A DNA stretch of 5,233 nucleotides, from contig JAESTB010000398.1 in NCBI GenBank assembly GCA_016763815.1, forward strand, positions 1-5,233, read 5' to 3'. The notes beneath the pieces are model-generated. The model worked only from the letters and a program-made list of their open reading frames with translations, had not been told where the DNA came from and ran no database searches. Of the stretch, positions 1-5,233 are shown piece by piece (position 1 is the first letter of the stretch; each line of letters begins with the position of its first letter). Origin of the DNA: Arenicella sp. (GTDB taxonomy: Bacteria; Pseudomonadota; Gammaproteobacteria; Arenicellales; Arenicellaceae). A program made the translations under genes and the position numbers.

Positions 1-354
1 TAATAGTAAGCCTGTCACGCGCGTGGGACGTTTAAGGGTCGCGAGTAATGCAATCCATGCGCCCATCGAGCTACCGACAAGAATTACATCGCCAGCGGTG
101 ACCTTATCAATAATAGCCACCGTATCGGCTAGCCATTGAGTGATGCAAGCGTCAGCAAAATACCCGCCAGATTCGCCGTGTCCGCTGTAATCGAAGCGCA
201 CAAACGATAGCCCTTGCTCTAAGCAAAATGCGTTTAAGTCACTCGCCTTATTTCCCTGCTTAGTAGAATTGAAGCCGGGGCAAAATACCACGCATGGGCC
301 ACCGCCAGAAGTCGCCTCATAGGCCAATTGATAATCTTCCATCTGTAGCTTCAT
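1..354 (-). CDS. Alpha/beta hydrolase, N-terminal part (cut by window edge)
   Basis: This is a serine hydrolase of the alpha/beta fold, seen as 118 residues from an ATG at 354 and running off the window. The N-terminal half carries the usual landmarks. A strand and oxyanion-loop segment VVFCPGFNS (residues 22-30) is followed by FDYSGHGESGG (54-64) and the nucleophile elbow VGSSMGAW (93-100), with Ser96 as the likely nucleophile. The acid and histidine of the triad lie beyond the window. The FDYSGHGxS and GSSMGxW pattern resembles the ABHD10/YqiA-like group of small acyl- or thioesterases, but the substrate cannot be read from this fragment. There is no signal peptide, so it should be cytoplasmic. 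The start lies 9 bases after the methyltransferase stop. An AGGT overlapping that stop region could serve as ribosome binding site, which suggests co-transcription and translational coupling. A second ATG at codon 5 is an alternative start. Confidence 0.85.
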   Translation of the reverse strand, partial: MKLQMEDYQLAYEATSGGGPCVVFCPGFNSTKQGNKASDLNAFCLEQGLSFVRFDYSGHGESGGYFADACITQWLADTVAIIDKVTAGDVILVGSSMGAWIALLATLKRPTRVTGLLL

Positions 355-363
355 AAGCTAGAC

Positions 364-876
364 CTATGCTTTAACTTTAAGCCGATTGTTAACATCTCGA
401 CTGCTTAACACAATTGAGTCATCTCTCTTACCACAACTTGATTTAGCCAAACGGTCATAAAGCAAAACGTTAACGCTTGCAGCCAAATTCATACAACCAA
501 TAGTTGGCACATAAACAACATGGTCGGCAAGGTCGACGAGATCCTGTGGAATCGAACCATCTTCTGGACCGAAGATGTACATAGCTTGTTCAGGGTGTTC
601 AAACTCTGGCAGTGGCATTGCGCCTTCAACTAGCTCAACGCAGACCAACTGCATCGCCTCGGGCATCGACTCTGACAAATTTTCAACCTGCTTCAACGGC
701 ACCTTACGATTGGTATTGTTAGTGTCTGTTCGATACCTCTGGGCACGGTCAAAGCGCACCCCTGTGTAATGCACTTGGTCAGCCTGATAGCACCCGACCG
801 CTCTCATTACCGCGCCAACATTGCCCGGACTCTTGGGGTTACACAAACCAATAAATACCATCGTGGGGTCGGGCAC
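364..876 (-). CDS. SpoU/TrmH-family RNA 2'-O-methyltransferase
   Basis: This is a probable S-adenosylmethionine-dependent RNA ribose methyltransferase with the SPOUT trefoil-knot fold, acting in the cytoplasm on tRNA or rRNA. All three family motifs are visible. Motif 1 is NPKSPGNVGAVMR (residues 13-25), with the conserved Asn19 and catalytic-type Arg25. Motif 2 is FGPEDGSIP (102-110). Motif 3 is VPTIGCMNLAASVNV (123-137), which forms the knot and cofactor loop with Asn130 and Ser134. At 170 residues it is a minimal, single-domain member, close in size to TrmL, but its motif 1 is more like TrmH/RlmB, so I assign no gene symbol and no target nucleotide. The longest reading starts at a GTG at 876. 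An ATG at codon 6 (861) is equally possible, and neither has a clear Shine-Dalgarno sequence. It follows the YceH-like gene by 50 bases and precedes the hydrolase by 9 bases, which suggests one transcript. Confidence 0.9.
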   Translation of the reverse strand: MPDPTMVFIGLCNPKSPGNVGAVMRAVGCYQADQVHYTGVRFDRAQRYRTDTNNTNRKVPLKQVENLSESMPEAMQLVCVELVEGAMPLPEFEHPEQAMYIFGPEDGSIPQDLVDLADHVVYVPTIGCMNLAASVNVLLYDRLAKSSCGKRDDSIVLSSRDVNNRLKVKA

Positions 877-926
877 TATAGTTGAATTCGGTAGTTAGAT
901 TCAGGAGTTGGATTAAAGAATGCGAT

Positions 927-1592
927 TCAGTCAGTAGATTGTTGCGACGGCTCATCAATATCGCCCCACGGCATATCCAGAGCCTCCTCTATCCGCGTTA
1001 TTCGAGCTTCGAGTTCAGCCAGTTTATTAGTCTGCAATTTGCTGCTGCTTGGCGATTTAGTTTCTTTAAGCATAATAACCGACAAATCAGGTTCACCACT
1101 AAGCAGATGAGTATAACGTTCTTCGCGTTGGCCAACCGCCACCGGCAGCTCCATCACCAAAGCCGGACGGCGAGACATAAGTTGCTTAACCGAAACCGCA
1201 ACTTGCTCAATATCATTAAAACCAACCATTTTTTCGGTTCGCGCCTTAATATCGTTTAGGGTTAGCGGCTCTCGCAGCATAAGCATCGCTAACACGGCCT
1301 GCTCCTCACGGGTTATCTTCAACATACCAGGTGCACGATGTGAAAATTTCACAATTCGATCCCCGTAATCAATACTCAAATACCCCAGCTCCTTGAGCTG
1401 TTGCGCGCTACTCACAACTTTACCCTCATCCATATTCATCACCGGCGAGCGGTTAGATTTTTGGTTACATGCCAAGGTTAACGAATTAGGCGTGAGAGGA
1501 TAATTCTTCGGCGTCGCCAGGTGTTTTTCCATCAGGCTCGCAAGCACACGCGCCTGCTCGAGGGTTAGCAATTGAGTTATTTCTTCAGTCAT
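927..1592 (-). CDS. yceH: YceH family protein (DUF480), tandem winged helix
   Basis: This is a member of the YceH (DUF480) family, conserved in gammaproteobacteria and of unestablished biochemical role. From the ATG at 1592 the protein is 221 residues, close to the about 215 of E. coli YceH. The first winged-helix domain spans about residues 8-85. It holds the family signature TPKNYPLTPNSL followed by ACNQKSNRSPVMN (residues 27-53). The second winged helix spans about 93-166 and ends with the typical REERYTHLLSG. A short C-terminal coiled coil (about 185-206, LAELEARITRIEEAL) is followed by an acidic tail, as in E. coli. The frame stays open upstream to a TTG at 1628 and contains an ATG at 1598. 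I prefer the ATG at 1592 because ACGGA lies 6 bases ahead of it, whereas that motif directly abuts the 1598 codon and the TTG has no binding site. A TATAAA at 1603-1608 is too close to the start to be a convincing -10 box unless the mRNA is nearly leaderless. Confidence 0.92.
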   Translation of the reverse strand: MTEEITQLLTLEQARVLASLMEKHLATPKNYPLTPNSLTLACNQKSNRSPVMNMDEGKVVSSAQQLKELGYLSIDYGDRIVKFSHRAPGMLKITREEQAVLAMLMLREPLTLNDIKARTEKMVGFNDIEQVAVSVKQLMSRRPALVMELPVAVGQREERYTHLLSGEPDLSVIMLKETKSPSSSKLQTNKLAELEARITRIEEALDMPWGDIDEPSQQSTD

Positions 1593-1654
1593 GTTCATTC
1601 CGTTTATAGAACCAAGATTATTTACCAAGCAAGAATAACAGAAACAAGTTACCT

Positions 1655-1680
1655 AAAGCTCACCCTAGATTACGAGCTTT
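1655..1680. repeat. Inverted repeat AAAGCTC/GAGCTTT
   Basis: A perfect 7-base inverted repeat (1655-1661 with 1674-1680) has a 12-base loop. It overlaps a second 7-base inverted pair, CCTAGAT (1664-1670) with ATCTAGG (1694-1700), so the two hairpins would be mutually exclusive if both were transcribed. No T-run follows on either strand, so I do not call it a terminator. Confidence 0.5.
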
Positions 1681-1701
1681 AGCCGAATAAGGTATCTAGG
1701 A

Positions 1702-1738
1702 AGCCCATCGCAAATGCTGAGGCGGCAAAGCATTGGCT
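1702..1738. repeat. Interrupted stem-loop inside the intergenic island
   Basis: AATGCT (1713-1718) pairs with AGCATT (1729-1734) around a 10-base loop. AGCC (1702-1705) can pair with GGCT (1735-1738) after a 7-base bulge on one side. This is a modest structure that may be part of a repeat element. Its function is unknown. Confidence 0.4.
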
Positions 1739-1881
1739 GGTCGCGGCATATCGGCAACAGCTATATGGGATGGCGATGTTACGGCCTTGAGGCTTGGCTA
1801 TCACCACAGCACAAAATGATCTTTAGCGCTTGCCCATAGTGATGAAAACGACGTAGCAATGTCCATGAGCGTTCAGCTAGC

Positions 1882-1898
1882 GCCTTAACTTGTAAGGC
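1882..1898. repeat. Short palindrome GCCTT-N7-AAGGC at the island's edge
   Basis: A 5-base stem (1882-1886 with 1894-1898) has a 7-base loop and sits on top of TAACTTGT (1886-1893). That 8-mer is the inverted partner of ACAAGTTA at 1644-1651. It could mark one boundary of a mobile or repeated element. The GTTA/TAAC orientation is the reverse of an integron attC site, so I do not call it attC. Confidence 0.4.
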
Positions 1899-1931
1899 AA
1901 TGATCAGCACGAGACGTAATGTATTCAGAGA

Positions 1932-2381
1932 CTAATCCAGCCTTACCAACAATTGAGCCGCTTTACTTTTCCATCTTAACGGCAGCACAAATGAACGCGG
2001 ATCACGTGAGGGGCACATTTGGTTTAGCGTAGCTTTAGTGACTTTGGGTGTGGAAATTTGAAAGCTTTCGCCCAATTCACGACGCACATTACCAGCTATT
2101 GTATTGGCTATTTCACCGACTAAATCGACTATTGAGCGCTCATTGAGCTCTACTTCACCAAGGCTAAGCAAAATGTACTTTAATATTGATCTATTCGCGG
2201 AAAAAATAATCGAACCGTTAGTATCACCGTAGACAGCTATAATGCCATTATAATCCAGGCCAATATCTCCGGGATTAGTAATTAAGTAGGGTGTGCCAAT
2301 ATCAAGTTCAGCGTGGCCCAAATGATCAAAATAAACTTTTACACTGTCAATAAATACATTAATTAGTTGCTGATGTTGCAT
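1932..2381 (-). CDS. cheX: CheX/CheC-type chemotaxis phosphatase
   Basis: This is a predicted CheY-phosphate phosphatase of the CheC/CheX/FliY family, which ends a chemosensory signal by dephosphorylating a receiver protein in the cytoplasm. The 149 residues match the usual CheX length. The core begins with a beta segment GIIAVYGDTNGSIIFSA (46-62), the normal CheX pattern for the strands ahead of the catalytic helix. The helix DLVGEIANTIAGNVRRELG (86-104) holds the single E-x2-N phosphatase motif as Glu90 and Asn93. The following ISTPKV (109-114) and FVLPLRW (131-137) match the family's last strands. Only one E-x2-N motif is present, as in CheX and unlike CheC, which has two. The ATG at 2381 lies 2 bases after the receiver's stop, with no strong ribosome binding site (an AGAGA lies about 14 bases ahead), so translation is probably coupled to the receiver gene. 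Its natural substrate is therefore likely the neighbouring receiver. Confidence 0.88.
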   Translation of the reverse strand: MQHQQLINVFIDSVKVYFDHLGHAELDIGTPYLITNPGDIGLDYNGIIAVYGDTNGSIIFSANRSILKYILLSLGEVELNERSIVDLVGEIANTIAGNVRRELGESFQISTPKVTKATLNQMCPSRDPRSFVLPLRWKSKAAQLLVRLD

Positions 2382-2383
2382 GA

Positions 2384-2746
2384 CTAAAACACAATCTCTA
2401 ACGTTTTTCTGATCGCCTGATTCAGTTCATCATCGGTGAATGGTTTACACAAAAAACCGTTCGCGCCTAAACTTAATGCGGCAATTGCGGTTGCTTTATC
2501 CGCCAACGCAGAAATTACCAGTATGTGCGTTCTAGGATTAATTTTTTTGACCTTGCGAATACAGGTTACGCCATCCATTTCAGGCATGGTTAAGTCCATG
2601 GTTATAAAATCAGGTTTTTCAGTTCTTACTATTCGCAATGCATCAACGCCGTTTCCCGCACGTAAAATCGAATCAAAGCTTGACAACAAATTTCGATTAA
2701 TTTTGTTGCGGACTACGAGTGAATCATCAACGATCAAAAGCTTCAT
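2384..2746 (-). CDS. Stand-alone CheY-like response regulator receiver
   Basis: This is a single-domain phosphoacceptor protein of 120 residues with no output domain, so it should signal by protein contact as CheY does. Conserved receiver residues are all present. The acidic pair is Asp7-Asp8 (LLIVDDS), the phosphoacceptor is Asp51 in ITMDLTMPEMDG (48-59), the switch residue is Ser79 (LVISAL), and the Lys is Lys101 in CKPF (100-103). The switch aromatic position is Phe98 (GANGFLCKPF), where E. coli CheY has Tyr. It starts 3 bases after the kinase stop, with only a weak GCGAG as ribosome binding site overlapping the kinase end, and ends 2 bases before the cheX-like gene. Its place between a kinase and a CheX-type phosphatase suggests it takes phosphate from the kinase and loses it to CheX. 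I leave out the symbol because a flagellar-motor role is not shown; it could act on pili, on a cyclase or on another target. Confidence 0.93.
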   Translation of the reverse strand: MKLLIVDDSLVVRNKINRNLLSSFDSILRAGNGVDALRIVRTEKPDFITMDLTMPEMDGVTCIRKVKKINPRTHILVISALADKATAIAALSLGANGFLCKPFTDDELNQAIRKTLEIVF

Positions 2747-2749
2747 TTT

Positions 2750-4930
2750 CTAACTCGCTTTTTGAAGGTCACTAAACTTTTCAACATATTTAAAATCAAC
2801 GATAAACTGAGTAAACTGGTGACGAATCGAACGTATTTTCAAGTGTCCATTCAACTGCTTTACTTGTTCTAGAACAAGTCCTAAACCAACCCCACGTCCA
2901 GCATTATTATCAACACCGTCATGGGTGCTGAATTGATTCGAAAATATTTGTTTAACTAAGTCATGTTTGTCAAATTCGGCCAGTTGCTCATTCGAGTACA
3001 GCCCTTTTTCCTTTAACTTCTGGCGAATTAAGTCGTAATTAAAACCACCTCCATCGTCTTCGAAAACGTAACGAAAACCTCCCTGTCTGTCATGGCTAAT
3101 GGACAAGGACAAACGACCATCTATTGGTTTTTTCAAAACCTCTCTTTGTTGCTCACTTTCAATACCATGCACAATTGAGTTACGTATCAACTGCACCGTC
3201 AACGGGTATAGAACATCATCCAATTTTTTTGCTAATGGCGTGTTGAAACCTCGGAGGTGCAAGTCAACGTTACAACCCGCGTCATTGCTAAGCTTGGTAC
3301 AAAATTGGGACAAATCAAACCATCGTTTGTTTTCAACGGTCAATGCATTGTTGAGCACGATAGTCGGCGTACCACCAACTCTACGATTTTCATTGCGGCC
3401 ATACGACATCAACCGAGACCGAAATTCACTTAGTTTTTCTAAGCTCCGATAAAGTTCCTTCAAAGACAGGGTTAGTGGCACGAAACCTCGCCCACTTATT
3501 TGCCCTTGCTCAGCCTGCTTACTTAATGCGTCTATAGATGACTCAAACTCATGCACTTGATTGGCAATCCACTCAAAATTTAACGCCAGAGCATTACCCT
3601 TGAACTTATGGGCCTCTTGAAAAAGACGATTTAAAGGGCGCCGGTAATTGTCACGCCCTTGTTTGGTTGATTTTAGCTGCTCGTTAATGTGATCTAAACT
3701 CGCCATGCCTTCCCGAATAAACACATCTAAATCGGCAACAGGAATGGGTAGAATTTGAGAGAACAAGGCTAATTGCTGCTCAACCTCAGTATCTAGCTTG
3801 TCACTCTGTTCAGCCAACAAAATTGTGTCGGTTATATCTTTCACTGTAGCGAGGACAACCGTCTCATCATTCGCTTGTCGAAGTCGCGCAAACGAAAAAT
3901 TCAGTACTTTTTCCTGCATTTCACCTGACGGCAAGACTATTTTGGCACGAACTTGCTTTAATGGATTCACGTCTTCGATCAAGTCGGGATTAATATGGTC
4001 GGTAAAATACAAGTTTACAAAATCAATCGTCGTTTTAATTGTCTTCTTAGGAAAATGTGGCTTCAAAAATTTCACAAGCCGACGGTTACTAATCCTTTTA
4101 GTCTGAAAAATTGTCTGTAAAAATTGCGAGTGTTGGCCACCAATGACAAGATCTTTGTCAATCAAAAACACTCCCTCGCCAATCGTTTTTAAAATCTGAT
4201 CCGACTCGTGTTGTTTAATTTCAATTTGCTCATCTCTGGTCCGTAGTTGCTTCAAAAAATGGAATAGAATAATGAAAAAGTTGATGGTCGCAAGTGTGAT
4301 TCCAGCGACTTGAACCAATCTTAAAAAAGACGTTTGTTTTTCCGACTCATGAGTGAAATGCTCAGTGAGTCGATTCATTACCTCATAGAGCTTTAAATTA
4401 TTTTTCGCAATGAAAGTCGATGCCGGCTTTATTTCTTCATCAGTAATGAGAGTGTCCACCATCATTGGTTCAAGCGCATTTTGAAAGCCGCTCCAAATAA
4501 CCGTTGCCTCACGCATGATCGCTTTGCCTTGAACATCACTAACCGCTAACAGCGTCACCAATTCTCCCGTTTCAGCCGAGACTGTTTGCCCGCCATTGTT
4601 CAACGCGTCCATGGTGTTGTCAAATAACGTATAGTGTTCGCCAAGTTCATCCAAGCCCGTTTGATAAACCCATTGTTGCAGCTTCTGTGCTTTGATGTAT
4701 AAAGTGGCTTTTGACATTTGTTGGGTCAGCGTCCGTTGTTGGCCGGCAATATTGATTTTCTCCGTCTGTTCGGCGATTTTGCCTGAGGTGTAAAAATTCA
4801 AAACCAAGACACCCAAGTCAAAGACCAAAAACAAAGCGATTGAAACAACTAAAACTCGATATTTACCGAATAATTTTTTAAGCACGAAATCTCTCTCAAA
4901 GCTAATTGCTAGCTCATCATAAGCTCGCAT
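2750..4930 (-). CDS. Membrane sensor kinase: PilJ-type sensor, PAS, HPt, CheA-like ATPase
   Basis: This is a hybrid chemosensory histidine kinase of 726 residues in the inner membrane. A first membrane helix lies at about 24-46 and a second at about 204-225. Between them is a periplasmic four-helix sensor whose INIAGQQRTLTQQMSKA (59-75) matches the PilJ/NarX-like N-terminal domain. A PAS-like domain follows (about 243-370). Next is a helical HPt segment with phosphoacceptor His441 in AHKFKGNALAL (440-450). The C-terminal ATPase is of CheA type: N-box LIRNSIVHGIE (581-591), G1 box FEDDGGGFN (623-631), an F-box-like IFSNQFSTHDG (662-672) and G2 box GRGVGLGLV (678-686). There is no CheW-like regulatory domain and no recognisable CheA P3 domain. 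It heads an operon with the receiver (3-base gap) and cheX. The ATG at 4930 has only a distant AGGGGG. A GTG at codon 16 (4885) is preceded by GAGAGAGA at good spacing and gives a 711-residue protein starting just before the first membrane helix, so the true start may be 4885. Confidence 0.9.
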   Translation of the reverse strand: MRAYDELAISFERDFVLKKLFGKYRVLVVSIALFLVFDLGVLVLNFYTSGKIAEQTEKINIAGQQRTLTQQMSKATLYIKAQKLQQWVYQTGLDELGEHYTLFDNTMDALNNGGQTVSAETGELVTLLAVSDVQGKAIMREATVIWSGFQNALEPMMVDTLITDEEIKPASTFIAKNNLKLYEVMNRLTEHFTHESEKQTSFLRLVQVAGITLATINFFIILFHFLKQLRTRDEQIEIKQHESDQILKTIGEGVFLIDKDLVIGGQHSQFLQTIFQTKRISNRRLVKFLKPHFPKKTIKTTIDFVNLYFTDHINPDLIEDVNPLKQVRAKIVLPSGEMQEKVLNFSFARLRQANDETVVLATVKDITDTILLAEQSDKLDTEVEQQLALFSQILPIPVADLDVFIREGMASLDHINEQLKSTKQGRDNYRRPLNRLFQEAHKFKGNALALNFEWIANQVHEFESSIDALSKQAEQGQISGRGFVPLTLSLKELYRSLEKLSEFRSRLMSYGRNENRRVGGTPTIVLNNALTVENKRWFDLSQFCTKLSNDAGCNVDLHLRGFNTPLAKKLDDVLYPLTVQLIRNSIVHGIESEQQREVLKKPIDGRLSLSISHDRQGGFRYVFEDDGGGFNYDLIRQKLKEKGLYSNEQLAEFDKHDLVKQIFSNQFSTHDGVDNNAGRGVGLGLVLEQVKQLNGHLKIRSIRHQFTQFIVDFKYVEKFSDLQKAS

Positions 4931-5032
4931 AAAATAATTACTTAGCCCCCTGAATCAACTCGGTGTTAGTGTCTTCTAATTACGTGACAAAACTATTACG
5001 AAATGAAACTACAGCAGACAAAAAATATAAAA

Positions 5033-5048
5033 AGGATATATATGTCCT
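5033..5048. promoter_or_regulatory. Imperfect 16-base palindrome followed by a T-run: operator or weak attenuator
   Basis: AGGATATATATGTCCT is symmetric at 14 of 16 positions. Read on the minus strand it forms AGGA/TCCT with an AT-only centre apart from one C, followed at once by TTTTATATTTTTT. It lies about 100 bases ahead of the kinase start and downstream of the FliA-like promoter. It could be a binding site for a dimeric regulator. As an RNA hairpin it has only four strong pairs, so an attenuator role would be weak. Confidence 0.3.
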
Positions 5049-5115
5049 GATAATAGTAGCAATTTGCTCATAGGCGATTTGATATCTCGGCACTGTCCAA
5101 GCTGTGTAAACAAAT

Positions 5116-5142
5116 TTATTGGCATAGTTCTGGTTCAATTTA
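5116..5142 (-). promoter_or_regulatory. FliA (sigma-28) type flagellar promoter for the chemosensory operon
   Basis: Read on the minus strand, TAAATTGA (5142-5135), 11 bases, then GCCAATAA (5123-5116) closely fits the enterobacterial FliA consensus TAAAGTTT-N11-GCCGATAA. TAAA is exact, the -10 element matches at 7 of 8 positions, and the spacer is exactly 11. The match points toward the kinase gene, whose start lies about 180 bases downstream. A flagellar sigma factor driving a chemosensory operon makes biological sense, as many chemotaxis genes are class III flagellar genes. The long leader and the lack of experimental data keep this a prediction. Confidence 0.6.
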
Positions 5143-5155
5143 GGACACGGAATTT

Positions 5156-5183
5156 TTGCTTTGGGGATTTTGGCTGATACACT
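5156..5183 (+). promoter_or_regulatory. Possible divergent sigma-70 promoter (extended -10)
   Basis: TTGCTT (5156-5161), a 16-base spacer and TACACT (5178-5183) preceded by TGA form a weak sigma-70 promoter with an extended -10 on the plus strand. Transcription would begin near 5190, almost at the ATG at 5192, so the mRNA would be nearly leaderless, or the real start codon lies beyond the window. Confidence 0.28.
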
Positions 5184-5191
5184 GTTTGTCT

Positions 5192-5233
5192 ATGAGGCAT
5201 ACTAATCACACACAAAATAACGATAGGCGCGAA
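5192..5233 (+). CDS. Possible start of a divergent gene (14 codons, cut by window edge)
   Basis: An ATG at 5192 opens a frame that runs to the window end and encodes MRHTNHTQNNDRRE. It has no Shine-Dalgarno sequence and is too short to assign. A polar N-terminus ending in DRRE is seen at the front of some PilZ-domain (cyclic-di-GMP binding) proteins, but this is a guess from four residues. The coding call rests only on the open frame, the divergent layout and the weak promoter just upstream. Confidence 0.25.
   Translation, partial: MRHTNHTQNNDRRE

Larger units (their letters stand above)
1593..1931. other. Intergenic island with inverted repeats, no recognised gene
   Basis: This stretch of about 340 bases between the cheX-like gene and yceH has no recognisable gene, tRNA or other RNA gene. 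By hand count, bases 1701-1900 are 51% GC, against 41% for bases 2101-2200 inside the cheX-like gene. An 8-base inverted pair, ACAAGTTA (1644-1651) and TAACTTGT (1886-1893), lies near its two ends, and several shorter inverted repeats lie inside. The minus strand has two open stretches in different frames: 1779-1910 (43 codons from a GTG, in frame with the upstream cheX-like stop) and 1679-1807 (42 codons from a GTG). Neither has a ribosome binding site or a family I recognise. The pattern fits a multicopy intergenic element or a decayed insertion. I see no stem followed by a T-run that would make a standard terminator for either flanking gene. Confidence 0.5.
4931..5191. other. Intergenic and probable leader region of the chemosensory operon
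   Basis: About 260 bases separate the kinase start from a possible divergent gene. The stretch is AT-rich near 5020-5045. On the minus strand it holds the FliA-like promoter and the palindrome listed separately. If transcription starts from that promoter, the operon has a leader of roughly 175 bases. I see no RNA gene and no convincing protein gene inside it. Confidence 0.5.

Noticed and set aside
882..1259. Plus-strand open frame of 125 codons opposite yceH
   Set aside because: It lies almost wholly antisense to a well-supported YceH-family gene and its product shows no recognisable family features.
1603..1628. TATAAA at 1603-1608 as -10 box for yceH, with TTGCTT as -35
   Set aside because: The predicted transcription start would fall on the ribosome binding site of the preferred ATG, so the promoter is probably further upstream.
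1655..1700. Rho-independent terminator after cheX or yceH
   Set aside because: The hairpins are real inverted repeats but have 12-base or longer loops and no following T-run on either strand.
1644..1893. Integron attC site
   Set aside because: The end sequences have GTTA at the left and TAAC at the right, the reverse of attC, and the R core (RYYYAAC/GTTRRRY) is not matched.
2436..2753. Plus-strand open frame of 105 codons opposite the receiver gene
   Set aside because: It is the antisense shadow of a receiver with every conserved residue in place.
3099..4106. Two plus-strand open frames (3099-3452 and 3798-4106) opposite the kinase
   Set aside because: Both are antisense to clear kinase domains (ATPase and PAS) and have no promoter, binding site or recognisable product.
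5009..5071. Minus-strand small frame of 20 codons (MSKLLLLSGHIYPFYIFCLL) in the kinase leader
   Set aside because: It resembles a tiny hydrophobic leader peptide, but it has no ribosome binding site at a useful distance and such short AT-rich frames occur by chance.

Overview
The window reads as chromosomal DNA of a marine-type gammaproteobacterium. The clues are a YceH-family protein, a SpoU-family methyltransferase, a PilJ-like chemosensory kinase and moderate GC (about 41% in a hand-counted part of the cheX-like gene). I cannot name the genus. Every confident gene lies on the minus strand, so transcription runs from high to low coordinates.

Region A (about 1-1592) is a compact housekeeping-like cluster. 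In transcription order it holds a YceH-family winged-helix protein (927-1592), a SpoU/TrmH-family RNA methyltransferase (364-876) and the N-terminal part of an alpha/beta hydrolase (1-354, cut by the window edge). The last two are 9 bases apart and almost certainly co-transcribed.

Region B (about 1593-1931) has no recognisable gene. It is richer in GC than the upstream cheX-like gene (about 51% against 41% by hand count). It carries several inverted repeats, including an 8-base inverted pair near its ends, and is open over long stretches in more than one minus-strand frame. It may be a multicopy intergenic element or a decayed insertion.

Region C (1932-4930) is the most interesting part: a tightly packed three-gene chemosensory module. 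A membrane-bound kinase (PilJ-type sensor, PAS, internal HPt, CheA-type ATPase) is followed 3 bases later by a stand-alone CheY-like receiver, and 2 bases after that by a CheX/CheC-type phosphatase. Together they could form a self-contained circuit: sensing and autophosphorylation, phosphotransfer to a diffusible receiver, and signal termination by CheX. No separate receptor, CheW, CheB or CheR is present in the window.

Region D (4931-5233) is the upstream intergenic region. On the minus strand it contains a close match to a FliA (sigma-28) flagellar promoter pointing at the kinase operon, then an AT-rich imperfect palindrome followed by a T-run in the leader. A possible divergent plus-strand gene may begin at 5192.
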